A DNA stretch of 35,571 bases, taken from positions 1-35,571 of the forward strand of contig NZ_JAEPMO010000026.1 of NCBI RefSeq assembly GCF_017643905.1, given 5' to 3'. This document shows, piece after piece, positions 16,491 to 25,635 of the stretch (the stretch's first letter is position 1; each line of letters begins with the position of its first letter). This DNA comes from Marivita sp. Its GTDB lineage: Bacteria; Pseudomonadota; Alphaproteobacteria; Rhodobacterales; Rhodobacteraceae. The position numbers were made by a program, and so were the translations under genes. Under the pieces are notes generated by a model that saw nothing but the letters and a program-made list of their open reading frames with translations, was not told the origin of the DNA and did not search any database.

Positions 16491-17681
16491 TCACAGTTCA
16501 GGCGCACTGAACATCGTACAGGAAATCATCAGATTTCCGTGCTTTGCATATTCTCCGGCCGGCACGCCCTGCTCGCAGAATGTGAAGATGCCCAGCCATG
16601 GCTTGTCTCCAAGGACGTCGTTGATCCCGGCCGACACGTCGTCCATCCGGTCCTTCACCGCCAACATGCACCCACCACAATAGACCACCAGTGCCCCTGT
16701 CACCTCGCCTCCGGCGTTGTGGCTTGCCTGCTCCGCGACAAGGCCGGCCCGCTCGACCAGACTTTCCACCGATCCCTGCATCTGCCAAAGCTGATCCCCT
16801 TCGGACACCGCTGCAAACAGGTCGACCGCACCGCAAGGATGGGCAACGGCAGGATGCGCCAACAGGTGAAACGGAACGCCCGCGACCCGTCGCATCTCAC
16901 GACCCAGGGGCCAGAACGTGGAGTCCGCAAGGATGGATCGCGGCTCTTCTTCTGCAACCGGAACAGCACCGGCGGACCACTCGTTCAGAATTTCGGCCGC
17001 GGGGCGTCCGTCGATCTCGTAAAGGCGGCGTTCCTCGACCCGGGTCACTGTTCCGTTCGATCCTGTTGGCGCGTACCCGCTCTTGTAAACTGAAGCGACA
17101 GGTGTGGATGGGAACAAGACCGACACGACCAGCCCGTCTGAATGAACTGCGTCCGGCCCGAACAGCGACCACTTGCCTGAGACATCATTGTCGGCTGCAC
17201 TGCCTCCGACGATCAATGTGTCTTCGCCAACAACGGCACACAATCCGGCGATCACATCTTCCTCGCGTCCGGGCGCGACGCTCAGCCAGACCATCTCTGG
17301 GATTTCACCGGGACGTCCTGCACGGGACAGTGCTTCGGTTGCCGCCTCGCGCGCCGCAGCTTCAGCGTCATCGCCCAAATCGACGGAACTGGTGCCATAG
17401 CTGCCATCGGCGTCCCAGATCGCAAACACCCCCAGACCGGACCCGCCGATATCCACACCTGACGATCCCATGATCCCGAGACAGGACGACCCACCGTGCA
17501 ACGCTGTGGCCCCGAAAGCGGTCTGCGCACCTTGATGAAGATCCGCTGCATCAAGTCCAACGCCGAAATGAAGCGCGAGAAAGTTCGGCGTGCCATTACG
17601 GTCCATCTCGAGCCGTGAAGCGATCTCGGCCAAACCGCTGGATGTCTCCCCAGCTCTTGATTGTGCAGCTAGAATTTTCAT
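16491..17681 (-). CDS. FIST-domain sensory protein, candidate NosP-type nitric oxide sensor
   Basis: The 396-residue soluble protein consists of FIST_N (about 25-225) and FIST_C (about 230-375) domains, with the conserved YCGGCM segment at 334-339 near the end. ATG 17681 is preferred to the GTG at 17687, because GGAAGG lies five bases before the ATG but abuts the GTG. FIST proteins are input modules. In Pseudomonas, Vibrio and Legionella, the FIST protein NosP binds haem, senses NO and controls a hybrid histidine kinase encoded next to it. Here it precedes a hybrid kinase and a LuxR regulator in the same direction, which fits that model. The haem-binding residue cannot be assigned from the sequence alone, and an amino-acid ligand is also possible. 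Confidence 0.85.
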   Translation of the reverse strand: MKILAAQSRAGETSSGLAEIASRLEMDRNGTPNFLALHFGVGLDAADLHQGAQTAFGATALHGGSSCLGIMGSSGVDIGGSGLGVFAIWDADGSYGTSSVDLGDDAEAAAREAATEALSRAGRPGEIPEMVWLSVAPGREEDVIAGLCAVVGEDTLIVGGSAADNDVSGKWSLFGPDAVHSDGLVVSVLFPSTPVASVYKSGYAPTGSNGTVTRVEERRLYEIDGRPAAEILNEWSAGAVPVAEEEPRSILADSTFWPLGREMRRVAGVPFHLLAHPAVAHPCGAVDLFAAVSEGDQLWQMQGSVESLVERAGLVAEQASHNAGGEVTGALVVYCGGCMLAVKDRMDDVSAGINDVLGDKPWLGIFTFCEQGVPAGEYAKHGNLMISCTMFSAPEL

Positions 17682-17732
17682 GGTCACCTTCCTTCTTGAG
17701 GGAAGTTAGCCTGAAAATCTCGCGCGTGTCAT

Positions 17733-17847
17733 TGTTCAAACGCACCCACCACGGTTTCGAAGCGACACAAAGAGCGCCACAGATCGACTTGCCGAATTCA
17801 CGACACCACGGTCACGGCATTCGTGTCTGCCAAAAATGTGTTCAAAC
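17733..17847. repeat. Pair of 9-base direct repeats upstream of the FIST gene
   Basis: TGTTCAAAC occurs at 17733-17741 and again at 17839-17847 in the 174-base gap between the FIST start and the aldolase stop. The gap must hold the promoter of the FIST-kinase-regulator unit. No FNR/NnrR-like TTGAT-N4-ATCAA site is visible. The repeats may be regulator sites or chance. Confidence 0.3.
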
Positions 17848-17855
17848 CCGCGTTT

Positions 17856-18536
17856 TCAGGCTTCTTCTGTCGCCGCTGGTCGCGGCCCATAATTTTGAAA
17901 AGCAACAAGGACCTCAGCGATTTCAGCCTCCGACAGGATATGGGGTTCTCCACCGATTCTGCTGAACAGATAGGTGCGCGCGAGCGTTTCCAATTCCTCC
18001 AACCGCCACCGCGCCTTGGCGATCGTCTTACCAAGAACCGTGGCCCCGTGGTTGGCCATAAGACATGCATGACGGTCTGCCATGATCTCGGCCATGTTGG
18101 CGCAAAGCTCGGGACTGCCGAACAGCGCATAATCCGCAAGAGGCACATCATTGCCGCCAAAAGCCGCCACCATGTAATGACAGGCCGGGATCGGTCTGCG
18201 CTGCACCGCGAGGATACTGCAATAGGGCGGGTGGGCGTGCAGAACCACGGGCATATCGGGTCGTGCCTGATGCAGCCCTTGATGAAACGGCCATTCAGAC
18301 GAGGGTTTCAATCCCGCTCCATCCGGCTGACCATCAAGCGGGATGGTCACCATCAGATCAGGCGTGAGGTCTTCATAGGGCACACCCGACGGTGTGATCA
18401 GAATGCCCGTTTCGGTCCGCGCAGAAATGTTGCCGGACGTGCCCTGATTGAGATGGCGTTCGTTCATCCAGAGACAGGCGGCGATCAGTGCCTGACGGGT
18501 CTCTTTGGTGTCTTGCAGTGGTGCGGCTGGGGTCAT
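17856..18536 (-). CDS. Class II aldolase, probable 5-(methylthio)ribulose-1-phosphate / 5-deoxyribulose-1-phosphate aldolase
   Basis: The 226-residue protein belongs to the FucA/class II aldolase-adducin family. The zinc ligands are visible: His100 and His102 in LHAHPPY and His163 in ANHG, with catalytic Glu81 in SSEW. All match FucA His92, His94, His155 and Glu73 at a constant offset of 8. Phosphate-binding segments GTSGNIS (32-38) and TPSG (48-51) are intact. It is last in the mtnK-mtnA-regulator-aldolase operon; its ATG shares one base with the regulator stop (TGATG). That company matches the DHAP-shunt aldolase (Ald2/DrdA type), which splits methylthioribulose-1-P or deoxyribulose-1-P into DHAP and (methylthio)acetaldehyde. 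MtnB dehydratase is a distant relative in the same superfamily; the FucA-like residues and absence of later mtn genes favour aldolase. Confidence 0.8.
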   Translation of the reverse strand: MTPAAPLQDTKETRQALIAACLWMNERHLNQGTSGNISARTETGILITPSGVPYEDLTPDLMVTIPLDGQPDGAGLKPSSEWPFHQGLHQARPDMPVVLHAHPPYCSILAVQRRPIPACHYMVAAFGGNDVPLADYALFGSPELCANMAEIMADRHACLMANHGATVLGKTIAKARWRLEELETLARTYLFSRIGGEPHILSEAEIAEVLVAFQNYGPRPAATEEA

Positions 18537-19540
18537 CAGATCATCTCCATTAGGTCTTCGGCGACTTGCGCGCTGGTCGCCAGATGAGTCACAAAGCCCC
18601 CCTTCATCGCGGCGCGCGCAGGACGCGCCCGCCCCGGTCCCGCCGCAACAAGAAGCGCCATCTCCTTGCCCCTCATCTGATCCAGTGAGACACCGATCAT
18701 CCGATCCTCGACGGCAGACACCACGGGATGTCCCTCTTCATCAATCAGGCGCCCACAGATCACGCCAACGGCCCCCTTTGATCGCTGGGACGCGATTTCG
18801 TCGGGCGTCAGAATTCCGCTGCGCACCACATGGGCGTCTGCATCGCAGGTGCCACAAGCCAGAACCGTCTTGTTGCACGTGGCCAGCGCGTCCAATTGAT
18901 CGCGGACCACGGGCTCATCACACAGCGCATCCCGCAGCGCCTTGTTCGACAGAACCAGAGGGGCATGGAAGTTGATGCATTCGGCCCCCAACCGTTGCGC
19001 CAGAATTGCCGTACAGGCTTCGGCGGCGAATCCCAAAGCGGCAGGCCGCGATCCCAAAAGCTGGATGACCGACAGGTCCGGCACGGGTGTGTTTGGCACC
19101 TGCTGCGCCATCTGGTAGACCGTTGCGCCCCAGGACACACCCAGCCGGTCGCCGGGTTCGAGCAAACGCGGCAGCCAGTCCGCCGCCGCCCGTGTCACCC
19201 GCGCGACGCTTGCCGCAGCGCCATGCGGATCGACAGGATCGTCCGGCACCACCATCGCCTCATTCAAACCGTAGGCGGCGCACAGCTCCTCGGCCAGCCG
19301 GTGCCCCTTGAACACGTCGCTGTCCATATGCACCCGCACCCAACCCCGATTGCGCGCCTCATTTAGGTAATTGACCACCGACGCCCGGCTGATGCGCATG
19401 CGTTCGGCGATGTCGTTCTGGTTAAGCCCGTCGTGGTAATAGAGCCACGCCGCCTCGATAAAGGGCGCGTCGTCCCGTGCGGGCAGCCGTGCTGCATCCA
19501 CCGAAGCCGTGCGCATTTTGCCAAGCGGGGCGGCAGGCAT
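18536..19540 (-). CDS. SorC/DeoR-like sugar-binding transcriptional regulator
   Basis: The 334-residue protein has an N-terminal helix-turn-helix (about 39-68, LNQNDIAERMRISRASVVNY) and a long C-terminal sugar-phosphate-binding domain typical of SorC regulators, with GDRLGVSWGATVYQ and HAPLVL. These proteins usually sense a phosphorylated intermediate of the pathway they control. It sits third in the mtnK-mtnA operon, 9 bases after mtnA, and overlaps the aldolase start by one base. Its likely target is the 17-base palindrome at 21973-21989, between its own operon and the divergent transporter operon. The ribosome site is weak, and ATG 19516 is an alternative start. Confidence 0.85.
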   Translation of the reverse strand: MPAAPLGKMRTASVDAARLPARDDAPFIEAAWLYYHDGLNQNDIAERMRISRASVVNYLNEARNRGWVRVHMDSDVFKGHRLAEELCAAYGLNEAMVVPDDPVDPHGAAASVARVTRAAADWLPRLLEPGDRLGVSWGATVYQMAQQVPNTPVPDLSVIQLLGSRPAALGFAAEACTAILAQRLGAECINFHAPLVLSNKALRDALCDEPVVRDQLDALATCNKTVLACGTCDADAHVVRSGILTPDEIASQRSKGAVGVICGRLIDEEGHPVVSAVEDRMIGVSLDQMRGKEMALLVAAGPGRARPARAAMKGGFVTHLATSAQVAEDLMEMI

Positions 19541-19549
19541 CGGGGAGCC

Positions 19550-20653
19550 CTACTCTGCAGCGCGGGCGAATTCGGGGAACAGGCCTGTCAGCCCCTCTTC
19601 GGACGCATCGCAAACACCGCGTTCGGTAATCAGCCCGGTGACCAGACGGTTCGGCGTCACGTCAAAGGCCGGGTTGCCGCCCGGAGTCCCTTCAGGAGTG
19701 ACCCGCACCGTACCGATGCCACCGGCGTCAAGAACGCCCTGAACATGGGTGACTTCCCGCGCGTTGCGCTCTTCGATGGGGATTTCGGCCACACCATCCG
19801 ACACGGTCCAGTCGATGGTAGGTGATGGCAGCGCCACGTAAAACGGCACATTGTTGTCCTTTGCCGCGAGCGCCTTGAGATACGTGCCGATCTTGTTGCA
19901 CACATCCCCTTGCCGCGTCGTCCGGTCAGTGCCGGTGATGACCATGTCCACCATCCCGTGCTGCATGAGATGCCCGCCCGCATTGTCGGTGATGTAGGTG
20001 TGCGGCACGCCATGTTTGCCCAACTCCCAAGAGGTCAGCGCGCCCTGATTGCGGGGGCGGGTTTCGTCAACCCAGACATGCAAGGAGATGCCCGCATCAT
20101 GCGCCTGATACATCGGGCTTGTTGCCGTGCCCCAGTCCACTGTCGCCAACCATCCCGCGTTGCAATGGGTGAGCAGGCGCACGGGTTCCCCTGCCGGTTT
20201 CTTCGCGGCGATTTCACGGATGATGGCCAGACCGTTTTCGCCAATCCGGCGGTTGATCTCGACGTCCTCATCCGCAATCTCATGCGCCAGCGCCAAGGCC
20301 GCCGCCGCACGGTCCCCCTCTGCCAAAGGTCGCAACGCGGCGCGGCAGCGGTCAAGCGCCCAGCGCAGGTTGATTGCCGTCGGGCGTGTTTTCTCAAGGA
20401 ACGTCCACGCCGCATCCATGTTTGCATCTGACGGGTCTTCCGCCATCGCAAGCGCCATACCGTAAGCTGCCGTGGCCCCGATCAACGGCGCGCCGCGCAC
20501 GCGCATCTCGTAGATGGCATCGGCGTAGTCCTGCATCGTCGCCACCGGGATCACCCGGAAGTCATGCGGCAACCAGCGTTGGTCGATGATCTCGAGAACG
20601 GACTTCTCGTGGTTCCACCACAGCGAGCGGTAATGGGTTCCGTCGATCTTCAT
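19550..20653 (-). CDS. mtnA: S-methyl-5-thioribose-1-phosphate isomerase (also acts as 5-deoxyribose-1-phosphate isomerase in related systems)
   Basis: The 367-residue protein is full length for MtnA and converts the aldose 1-phosphate to methylthioribulose-1-phosphate. Family signatures are RGAPLIGA (53-60), [10 protein letters not shown] with catalytic Cys164, ETRPRNQGA (197-205) and ITGTDR with catalytic Asp243. ATG 20653 overlaps the mtnK stop (ATGA). TAG at 19550 is followed by the SorC gene. No mtnB, mtnC, mtnD, mtnE or mtnW gene is nearby, so the product is probably cleaved by the operon's class II aldolase rather than by the universal methionine salvage route. Confidence 0.95.
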   Translation of the reverse strand: MKIDGTHYRSLWWNHEKSVLEIIDQRWLPHDFRVIPVATMQDYADAIYEMRVRGAPLIGATAAYGMALAMAEDPSDANMDAAWTFLEKTRPTAINLRWALDRCRAALRPLAEGDRAAAALALAHEIADEDVEINRRIGENGLAIIREIAAKKPAGEPVRLLTHCNAGWLATVDWGTATSPMYQAHDAGISLHVWVDETRPRNQGALTSWELGKHGVPHTYITDNAGGHLMQHGMVDMVITGTDRTTRQGDVCNKIGTYLKALAAKDNNVPFYVALPSPTIDWTVSDGVAEIPIEERNAREVTHVQGVLDAGGIGTVRVTPEGTPGGNPAFDVTPNRLVTGLITERGVCDASEEGLTGLFPEFARAAE

Positions 20654-21909
20654 AAGACGTCCTTTCCGTTGAAGTCCCGCGCGATGGCGCAGACTGCGCT
20701 GGCATCGCTCAGCCTCTCGGCCTCGTGGATCAGTTCCGAGCCCATGAGCAGATTGCGCGCTTCCAAAGGCGCCCGAACCGCCGGGTCGGCGATGTCTTCG
20801 AAATCGGCATTATGCGCCAGAGACAGGCAGCGGCGGTGCATTTCGATCCCGCAGACCGCCCATGCGTCGCGCCAGATGCCCGCGAGAACCGCATCACAGG
20901 CGGGGGTGCTGTCGTGACCCTGATCTTCGAACAAGCAGGCTGGGTAGAGAATGCCCGTCCGCTCGGTTTTCCAGAGATGGCGGAACTCGGTCTCGAAGGT
21001 CGTGCAGACTTCTTCGATCACCCCCAGAATCCACTCTTGATAGTCGGCCAGATCCTCACCCCGGTGGGCGGGCTGACTGAAATAGGCCATCAGGAAATTC
21101 GCGCAGAGCATGCCAATATCGAACCCCATCGGCCCGTATTGGGCGAATTCCGGGTCGATCACCCGACTTTCGCGGTCCGTCGACATGATCGATCCGGAAT
21201 GCAGGTCGCCATGCACCATGGTTTCGGTGTTGGACACGAACCGCTGCAACACCTGCTGCACCTTCACCTTGAGCGCAACATCAGACCGGAGGCGTTTGAC
21301 GACCGGGTCCAGCCCTTCGGTGTGGTGGTTCATTTCGGCGCTGAAATAAGGATCGGTGAAGACCAGCGCCTCGGTGATGGCCGGAATGTCCACATTGCCC
21401 GCGAACAGCGCCACATCCGCTTTCTTGTCACCGCTTTTCATCGACAGCTCGGACCCACGAAACGCGGTGCGGGCGCAGAACTTGCCCAAGAACTCTGCAA
21501 GCCCATCCACGCGGTCCCCCGCGATCAACTTGCGGCGCAGGATCAGGTGCGGCGACAGGAACTCCATCACGATCAGCGCCTGTGCCTCATCGAAATAGAA
21601 GATTTCAGGCACCGAACCGGGGTCGCGCGCAGCCTGACGGGTCAGCGCATGGTACTCAAAGAATGCGCGGTAAAGCGGCAGCGGCCAGCTGTCCCCCACC
21701 AGTCGCACATAGGGCAGCGCCTGTTTCACCACCGCCTTGCCCTTGGGTCCGGTCACGATGAAGACGAGGTTCAGGTTGCCATCCCCGACCTCTTGCACCT
21801 GCCAAGTCGCATGGTCCGCGCCCACCTGTGACGCCAATGCGGAGACGCCTTTCAAACGCTCTGGCAATGTCTCAACACTCAGGGCTTCATAGCTGGCGCT
21901 TGCGCTCAT
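20650..21909 (-). CDS. mtnK: S-methyl-5-thioribose kinase
   Basis: The 419-residue protein has the protein-kinase-like fold of Mtn[11 protein letters not shown] loop (42-50), Lys62 in VVKQ, the catalytic HGDLHSGS at 233-240 (Asp235) and the metal-binding DPEF at 252-255 are all present. It phosphorylates free 5-methylthioribose at C1; relatives accept 5-deoxyribose. ATG 21909 has GGGGAGG six bases upstream; the TTG at 21933 is not needed. It is the first gene of the reverse operon and faces the transporter operon. A kinase acting on the free sugar, with no nucleosidase or MTA phosphorylase gene here, suggests a substrate delivered by the adjacent importer. Confidence 0.92.
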   Translation of the reverse strand: MSASASYEALSVETLPERLKGVSALASQVGADHATWQVQEVGDGNLNLVFIVTGPKGKAVVKQALPYVRLVGDSWPLPLYRAFFEYHALTRQAARDPGSVPEIFYFDEAQALIVMEFLSPHLILRRKLIAGDRVDGLAEFLGKFCARTAFRGSELSMKSGDKKADVALFAGNVDIPAITEALVFTDPYFSAEMNHHTEGLDPVVKRLRSDVALKVKVQQVLQRFVSNTETMVHGDLHSGSIMSTDRESRVIDPEFAQYGPMGFDIGMLCANFLMAYFSQPAHRGEDLADYQEWILGVIEEVCTTFETEFRHLWKTERTGILYPACLFEDQGHDSTPACDAVLAGIWRDAWAVCGIEMHRRCLSLAHNADFEDIADPAVRAPLEARNLLMGSELIHEAERLSDASAVCAIARDFNGKDVL

Positions 21910-21948
21910 CAGTGGCCTCCCCGCTTCCTCCAATGCACACTCCCTTTG

Positions 21949-21978
21949 TGCGTAGCCTTCAATTTACACTTATGTCAA
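21949..21978 (-). promoter_or_regulatory. Probable promoter of the mtnK operon
   Basis: On the minus strand TTGACA (21978-21973) is followed after 17 bases by CTACGC (21955-21950). This mirrors the forward promoter, which also has CTAC at that distance. The -10 match is weak. Confidence 0.4.
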
Positions 21979-21989
21979 ATTATTTGACA
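21973..21989. promoter_or_regulatory. Perfect 8-1-8 palindrome, shared operator of the divergent mtn and transporter operons
   Basis: TGTCAAAT-T-ATTTGACA is an exact 17-base inverted repeat in an AT-rich island between mtnK (start 21909) and the ABC ATPase gene (start 22037). Each arm contains a consensus TTGACA box pointing outward, at 21984-21989 for the plus strand and 21978-21973 for the minus strand. A bound repressor would cover both. The SorC regulator at 18536 is the obvious candidate. Confidence 0.7.
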
Positions 21990-22013
21990 AATGTATTTGC
22001 ACCCGCCTACCTT
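21984..22013 (+). promoter_or_regulatory. Probable promoter of the ABC importer operon
   Basis: A perfect -35 TTGACA at 21984-21989 is followed after 17 bases by CTACCT (22007-22012), a poor -10. The GTG start at 22037 is preceded by GGGGAGG. Confidence 0.45.
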
Positions 22014-22036
22014 CGCCCCATCAGGGGAGGAACCGA

Positions 22037-23554
22037 GTGGCTGTCGATGCGCTCAGAGTGAACGGTTTGCAAAAATCGTTCGGTAAAAACCATGTATTGC
22101 GCGGGATTGATGTGACCTTGGAACCGGGGTCTGTGACCGTGCTCATGGGGGCGAACGGCGCGGGCAAATCCACATTGGCCAAGGTGATCTGCGGGCATCA
22201 CCGCGCCGACGGCGGCAGCATGACACTGGCCGGTCAGGCGTTTGACCCCGTGGATGCCGCAGACGCGATCCGGCAAGGTGTCGTCACGGTTCACCAATCC
22301 ATAGACGACGGCGTGATTCCCGATCTGGACGTCGCGAACAACCTGATGCTGGACCGGCTCGTGGAACGCAGCCACGGGCTTTTCGTGCGCGAACGTCACC
22401 TGCGCGCCGAAGCGGCCAAGGTCGCCGCCGCGATGGGGATCGACGTCAACCTGCGCGCCCGCGTGTCGGACCTGTCGGTGGCGGATCGCCAGATGATCGC
22501 CATCGCCCGCGCCATGGCCCGCGCGCCCAAGGTGCTGATCCTTGATGAACCGACATCGTCGCTCTCGGCGACCGAGGCGGACAGGTTGTTTGCGCTGATC
22601 GACCGGCTGCGCGCGCAGGGTGTGGCGATCCTTTACATCTCGCACCGCATGTCTGACATCCGCCGCATCGCGGATCGGATCATCGTCATGCGCGACGGGG
22701 CGATCTCCGGCACCTTCGACACCGAGCCCCTCGACTACGAAGCCGCCGTGACCGCGATGCTCGGCCACCGTATGACTGAATTGGACGTCGCCGTGCAAAG
22801 CGGCACCGCGCCGGTTCTGGAACTCACGGATCTGAGGCTCTTCGAAGACGCCGCCCCGATCAGCCTGCACGCCCGCGATGGTGAGGTTGTGGCGCTGGTC
22901 GGCCTTCTGGGCAGCGGGAAAAGCCGTCTGGCCGAAGTCCTCTACGGGATAGCCCGCCCGGCCAACGGCGCGATCTGTATCAACGGCACGGACTACACGC
23001 CACGCTCGGTCGAAGATGCCGTTTCACAGGGCGTGTTCATGTCGCCCAAGGACCGGGGCACCAACGCTGTGATCCCCGCCTTCGACATAGCAGACAACAT
23101 GACCCTGCCCTTTCTCAAAGGTCTGAGCGTCGGGTCGTTCCTGAAGGCAAGCCGCCAGAAAACCCGCGCGCACGAGATGGTCAGCCAGCTTGGCATCGTC
23201 TGCCAATCGGTGGGCGACGGTATCGACACGCTGTCGGGGGGCAACCAGCAGAAGGTTATGATCGCCCGCTGGCTGCTGGAACCGGCAAAGGTGCTTCTTC
23301 TCGACGAGCCGTTCCAAGGCGTAGACATCGGCGCGCGGCGCGACATCGGGCGGCACATCCGCGCCACGGCCAAAGGTCGGGCAACACTCGTGTTCCTTGC
23401 GGAAATCGACGAGGCGCTGGAGATCGCGGACCGGATCGTCGTGATGAACGAAGGCGCCATCGTCGGAGAATACAAGAACCGGAATGTCGACCTCGCCGCG
23501 TTGGTCGCGGACATCTCGGGGGCCCAATTGACCGCAACAGGCACACATCCATGA
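22037..23554 (+). CDS. Sugar ABC transporter, double ATP-binding protein (RbsA/CUT2 type)
   Basis: The 505-residue protein has two nucleotide-binding domains, as in RbsA. The first has Walker A GANGAGKST, a modified signature LSVADRQ and Walker B VLILDEPTSSLS. The second has GLLGSGKS, signature LSGGNQQKV and LLLDEPFQGVD. The GTG start at 22037 is set by GGGGAGG six bases upstream. The next gene overlaps it (ATGA). CUT2 importers carry ribose-like monosaccharides. Divergence from mtnK-mtnA-aldolase through a shared operator suggests 5-methylthioribose or 5-deoxyribose as cargo. Confidence 0.93.
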   Translation: MAVDALRVNGLQKSFGKNHVLRGIDVTLEPGSVTVLMGANGAGKSTLAKVICGHHRADGGSMTLAGQAFDPVDAADAIRQGVVTVHQSIDDGVIPDLDVANNLMLDRLVERSHGLFVRERHLRAEAAKVAAAMGIDVNLRARVSDLSVADRQMIAIARAMARAPKVLILDEPTSSLSATEADRLFALIDRLRAQGVAILYISHRMSDIRRIADRIIVMRDGAISGTFDTEPLDYEAAVTAMLGHRMTELDVAVQSGTAPVLELTDLRLFEDAAPISLHARDGEVVALVGLLGSGKSRLAEVLYGIARPANGAICINGTDYTPRSVEDAVSQGVFMSPKDRGTNAVIPAFDIADNMTLPFLKGLSVGSFLKASRQKTRAHEMVSQLGIVCQSVGDGIDTLSGGNQQKVMIARWLLEPAKVLLLDEPFQGVDIGARRDIGRHIRATAKGRATLVFLAEIDEALEIADRIVVMNEGAIVGEYKNRNVDLAALVADISGAQLTATGTHP

Positions 23555-24561
23555 ACGACCGACTACTCGACTTTGCCATCCGCTACGGATTCCTGATCCT
23601 GCTCTTCGGGATGGTTGTCTATTTCAGCATTGCGGCCCCGGGCTTTTTCGGCCCGCTTTCTGCGGCGTTCGTGCTGCAATCCGTGGCGATCACCGGCATT
23701 CTGGCACTCGGCGTGACCTGCACGCTGGTCGTGGGCGGTTTCGATCTGTCCATCGGCGCGGTCGCCACATCGGCGCTGATGCTGTCGGCCTATTCGATGG
23801 TGATCCTCGAACACCCCACCATCGTGGCTGTGTTCCTCTGTCTGGCGATGGGGGCGTTGGTGGGGTTGATCAACGGGCTGTTGATCGTCAAATTCCGCGT
23901 GCCCGACCTGCTTGCCACTTTGGGCATGATGTTCCTGCTGATCGGTCTGCAACGCATCCCGACGCAGGGCAATTCCATTGCCACGGGCATGACGCTGACC
24001 GATGGTACAGTGGCCGAAGGCACCTTTTCCGCCGCCTTCCTCTGGCTCGGGCGGCACCGCTTTGATCTGTTCATTGACCGACTTCTGCCCATGCCGGTGG
24101 TTATCTTCATCGGGATCGCTGTCCTGATCTGGCTGTTCCTTGGCTTCACCCGGCATGGGCGGCTGATGTACGCCATTGGGTCGAACGAACGGGCAGCGGC
24201 GCTCGTGGGTACTCCGGTCAACCGCTACAAGATCGCGGCCTACATGATCTCGGGTGTGACCGCCTCCATCGGGGGCATCCTGTTGGCCGCCCGTCTGGGG
24301 CGCGGCGACATCGCCAGCGGCAACAACCTGCTTCTGGACTCGGTCGCCGCCGCACTCATTGGCTTTGCCGTTCTCGGCGCAGCCCGGCCCAACGCATTCG
24401 GCACCGCCATCGGTGCGCTGTTCGTCGGCATCCTGCTACAGGGCATGACCATGATGAACGCGCCCTACTACACACAGGATTTCGTCAAAGGCGCGGTTCT
24501 GGTCGCAGCCCTTGTCTTCACATTCTACCTGTCGTCGCGTCGCAGCGGCACAGGACACTGA
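23551..24561 (+). CDS. Sugar ABC transporter permease (RbsC type)
   Basis: The 336-residue integral membrane protein has about 8-10 hydrophobic segments and the RbsC landmarks TLVVGGFDLSIGAV near residue 65 and a cytoplasmic ERAAALVGTPVNRYK loop near 210. It forms the channel for the double ATPase encoded just before it. Its ATG overlaps that gene's stop. The binding-protein gene follows after 26 bases. CUT2 systems normally use a homodimer of one permease, which fits the single permease gene here. Confidence 0.93.
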   Translation: MNDRLLDFAIRYGFLILLFGMVVYFSIAAPGFFGPLSAAFVLQSVAITGILALGVTCTLVVGGFDLSIGAVATSALMLSAYSMVILEHPTIVAVFLCLAMGALVGLINGLLIVKFRVPDLLATLGMMFLLIGLQRIPTQGNSIATGMTLTDGTVAEGTFSAAFLWLGRHRFDLFIDRLLPMPVVIFIGIAVLIWLFLGFTRHGRLMYAIGSNERAAALVGTPVNRYKIAAYMISGVTASIGGILLAARLGRGDIASGNNLLLDSVAAALIGFAVLGAARPNAFGTAIGALFVGILLQGMTMMNAPYYTQDFVKGAVLVAALVFTFYLSSRRSGTGH

Positions 24562-24587
24562 TAATCAGCGATAGGGAGGATATCATC

Positions 24588-25628
24588 ATGCTGAGACGTC
24601 ACTTCATGGCCCTTGCGAGCGCGGCCAGCCTCGCCCTCGGTGCGGGTGCCGCCACGGCGCAGAGCGCCCCCGCCCCGCTGGACAATCCCGGCGACGTGAC
24701 CATCGCGCTGGTGCGCTACCTGTCCACCGGCGACTTTTTCCAGGCGTATCTGTCGGGCGTCGAGGCGCAAGCCGCAGCACTTGGTGTAAACCTGCGGGTG
24801 CTCGACAGCCGTCAGGACGCAGCGCTACAGGCCGACATAGTGGATCAGGCCATCGCGCTTGGCGTCGATGGGATCATCATCCAGCACGGTCTGACAGAAT
24901 CCATGCGCGACGCCGCACAACGGGCTGTCGATGCGGGGATCAAGGTTGTCGCCTTTGACGTGAACGTCGAGAACGAGGCGATCCCGCAGATCGAACAGTC
25001 GGATTACCTGCTGGGCAAGCTGGCGCTGGAACAGGCGATCACCGACAATGGCAACAGCTTTGCCGCCGGCTACGTCTACGTGCCGGGTATCGCGCCGCTG
25101 GACCGTCGCCATGTTGCGTGGGAAGAGGTGAAGGCCGCCAATTCCGGTATCACCGAAGCCGCCCGTATCGGCACGCTCGACAACCCGATTGCAAACGCGA
25201 ACGCCAACCAGGCACGCGCGGCCCTGCAAGCGAACCCGAACATCTCGGTATTCTTCGCGCCCTATAACGAGTTTGCCAAAGGCGTGAAGATCGCCGCAGA
25301 CGAGCTGGGCATCGGCGGTGATCTGAGCATCTACTCCGCCGACATTTCGACCGCCGACATCGCACTCATGCGCGAGGCGGGCAGCGGCTGGAAAGCAACC
25401 GTGGCGACCAACCCGGCGGTTGTGGGTGAGGTGTCCGTCCGGGCGCTGGCGCTCATGCTGACCGGCGAAAACCCGGGCGCGTCGGTCATCGTGCCGCCGA
25501 CGCTGATCACGCAGGCTTTCCTGAACGAGAACGATATCCGCAACATGGAAGACCTCGGCGCGAAGATGCCCCAATTCCAGCACGCAGATGTGGCCATGGC
25601 CGACTGGATGCCCCTGCCCCCGCGCTAA
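24588..25628 (+). CDS. Periplasmic sugar-binding protein of the ABC importer (RbsB/Peripla_BP_4 type)
   Basis: The 346-residue protein starts with a Sec signal peptide (MLRRHFMALASAASLALG, probable cleavage after residue 24 at ATA/QS) with no lipobox Cys, so it is a free periplasmic protein. The mature part shows the type I binding fold, with VDGIIIQHG, VVAFDVNVE and YSADIST segments. GGGAGGA lies seven bases before ATG 24588. A strong intrinsic terminator follows directly. The protein sets the specificity of the importer; gene context predicts a 5-substituted furanose such as 5-methylthioribose or 5-deoxyribose. Confidence 0.9.
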   Translation: MLRRHFMALASAASLALGAGAATAQSAPAPLDNPGDVTIALVRYLSTGDFFQAYLSGVEAQAAALGVNLRVLDSRQDAALQADIVDQAIALGVDGIIIQHGLTESMRDAAQRAVDAGIKVVAFDVNVENEAIPQIEQSDYLLGKLALEQAITDNGNSFAAGYVYVPGIAPLDRRHVAWEEVKAANSGITEAARIGTLDNPIANANANQARAALQANPNISVFFAPYNEFAKGVKIAADELGIGGDLSIYSADISTADIALMREAGSGWKATVATNPAVVGEVSVRALALMLTGENPGASVIVPPTLITQAFLNENDIRNMEDLGAKMPQFQHADVAMADWMPLPPR

Positions 25629-25635
25629 GACCCTC

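Noticed and set aside
15597-17093. Plus-strand open frame of 498 residues opposite the kinase and FIST genes
   Set aside because: It spans two real minus-strand genes and their gap, and its product has no domain and the biased composition of an antisense frame.
21910-22036. SAM-related riboswitch upstream of mtnK
   Set aside because: The gap is only 127 bases and is dominated by the palindrome and two promoters; no multi-helix RNA pattern is visible.
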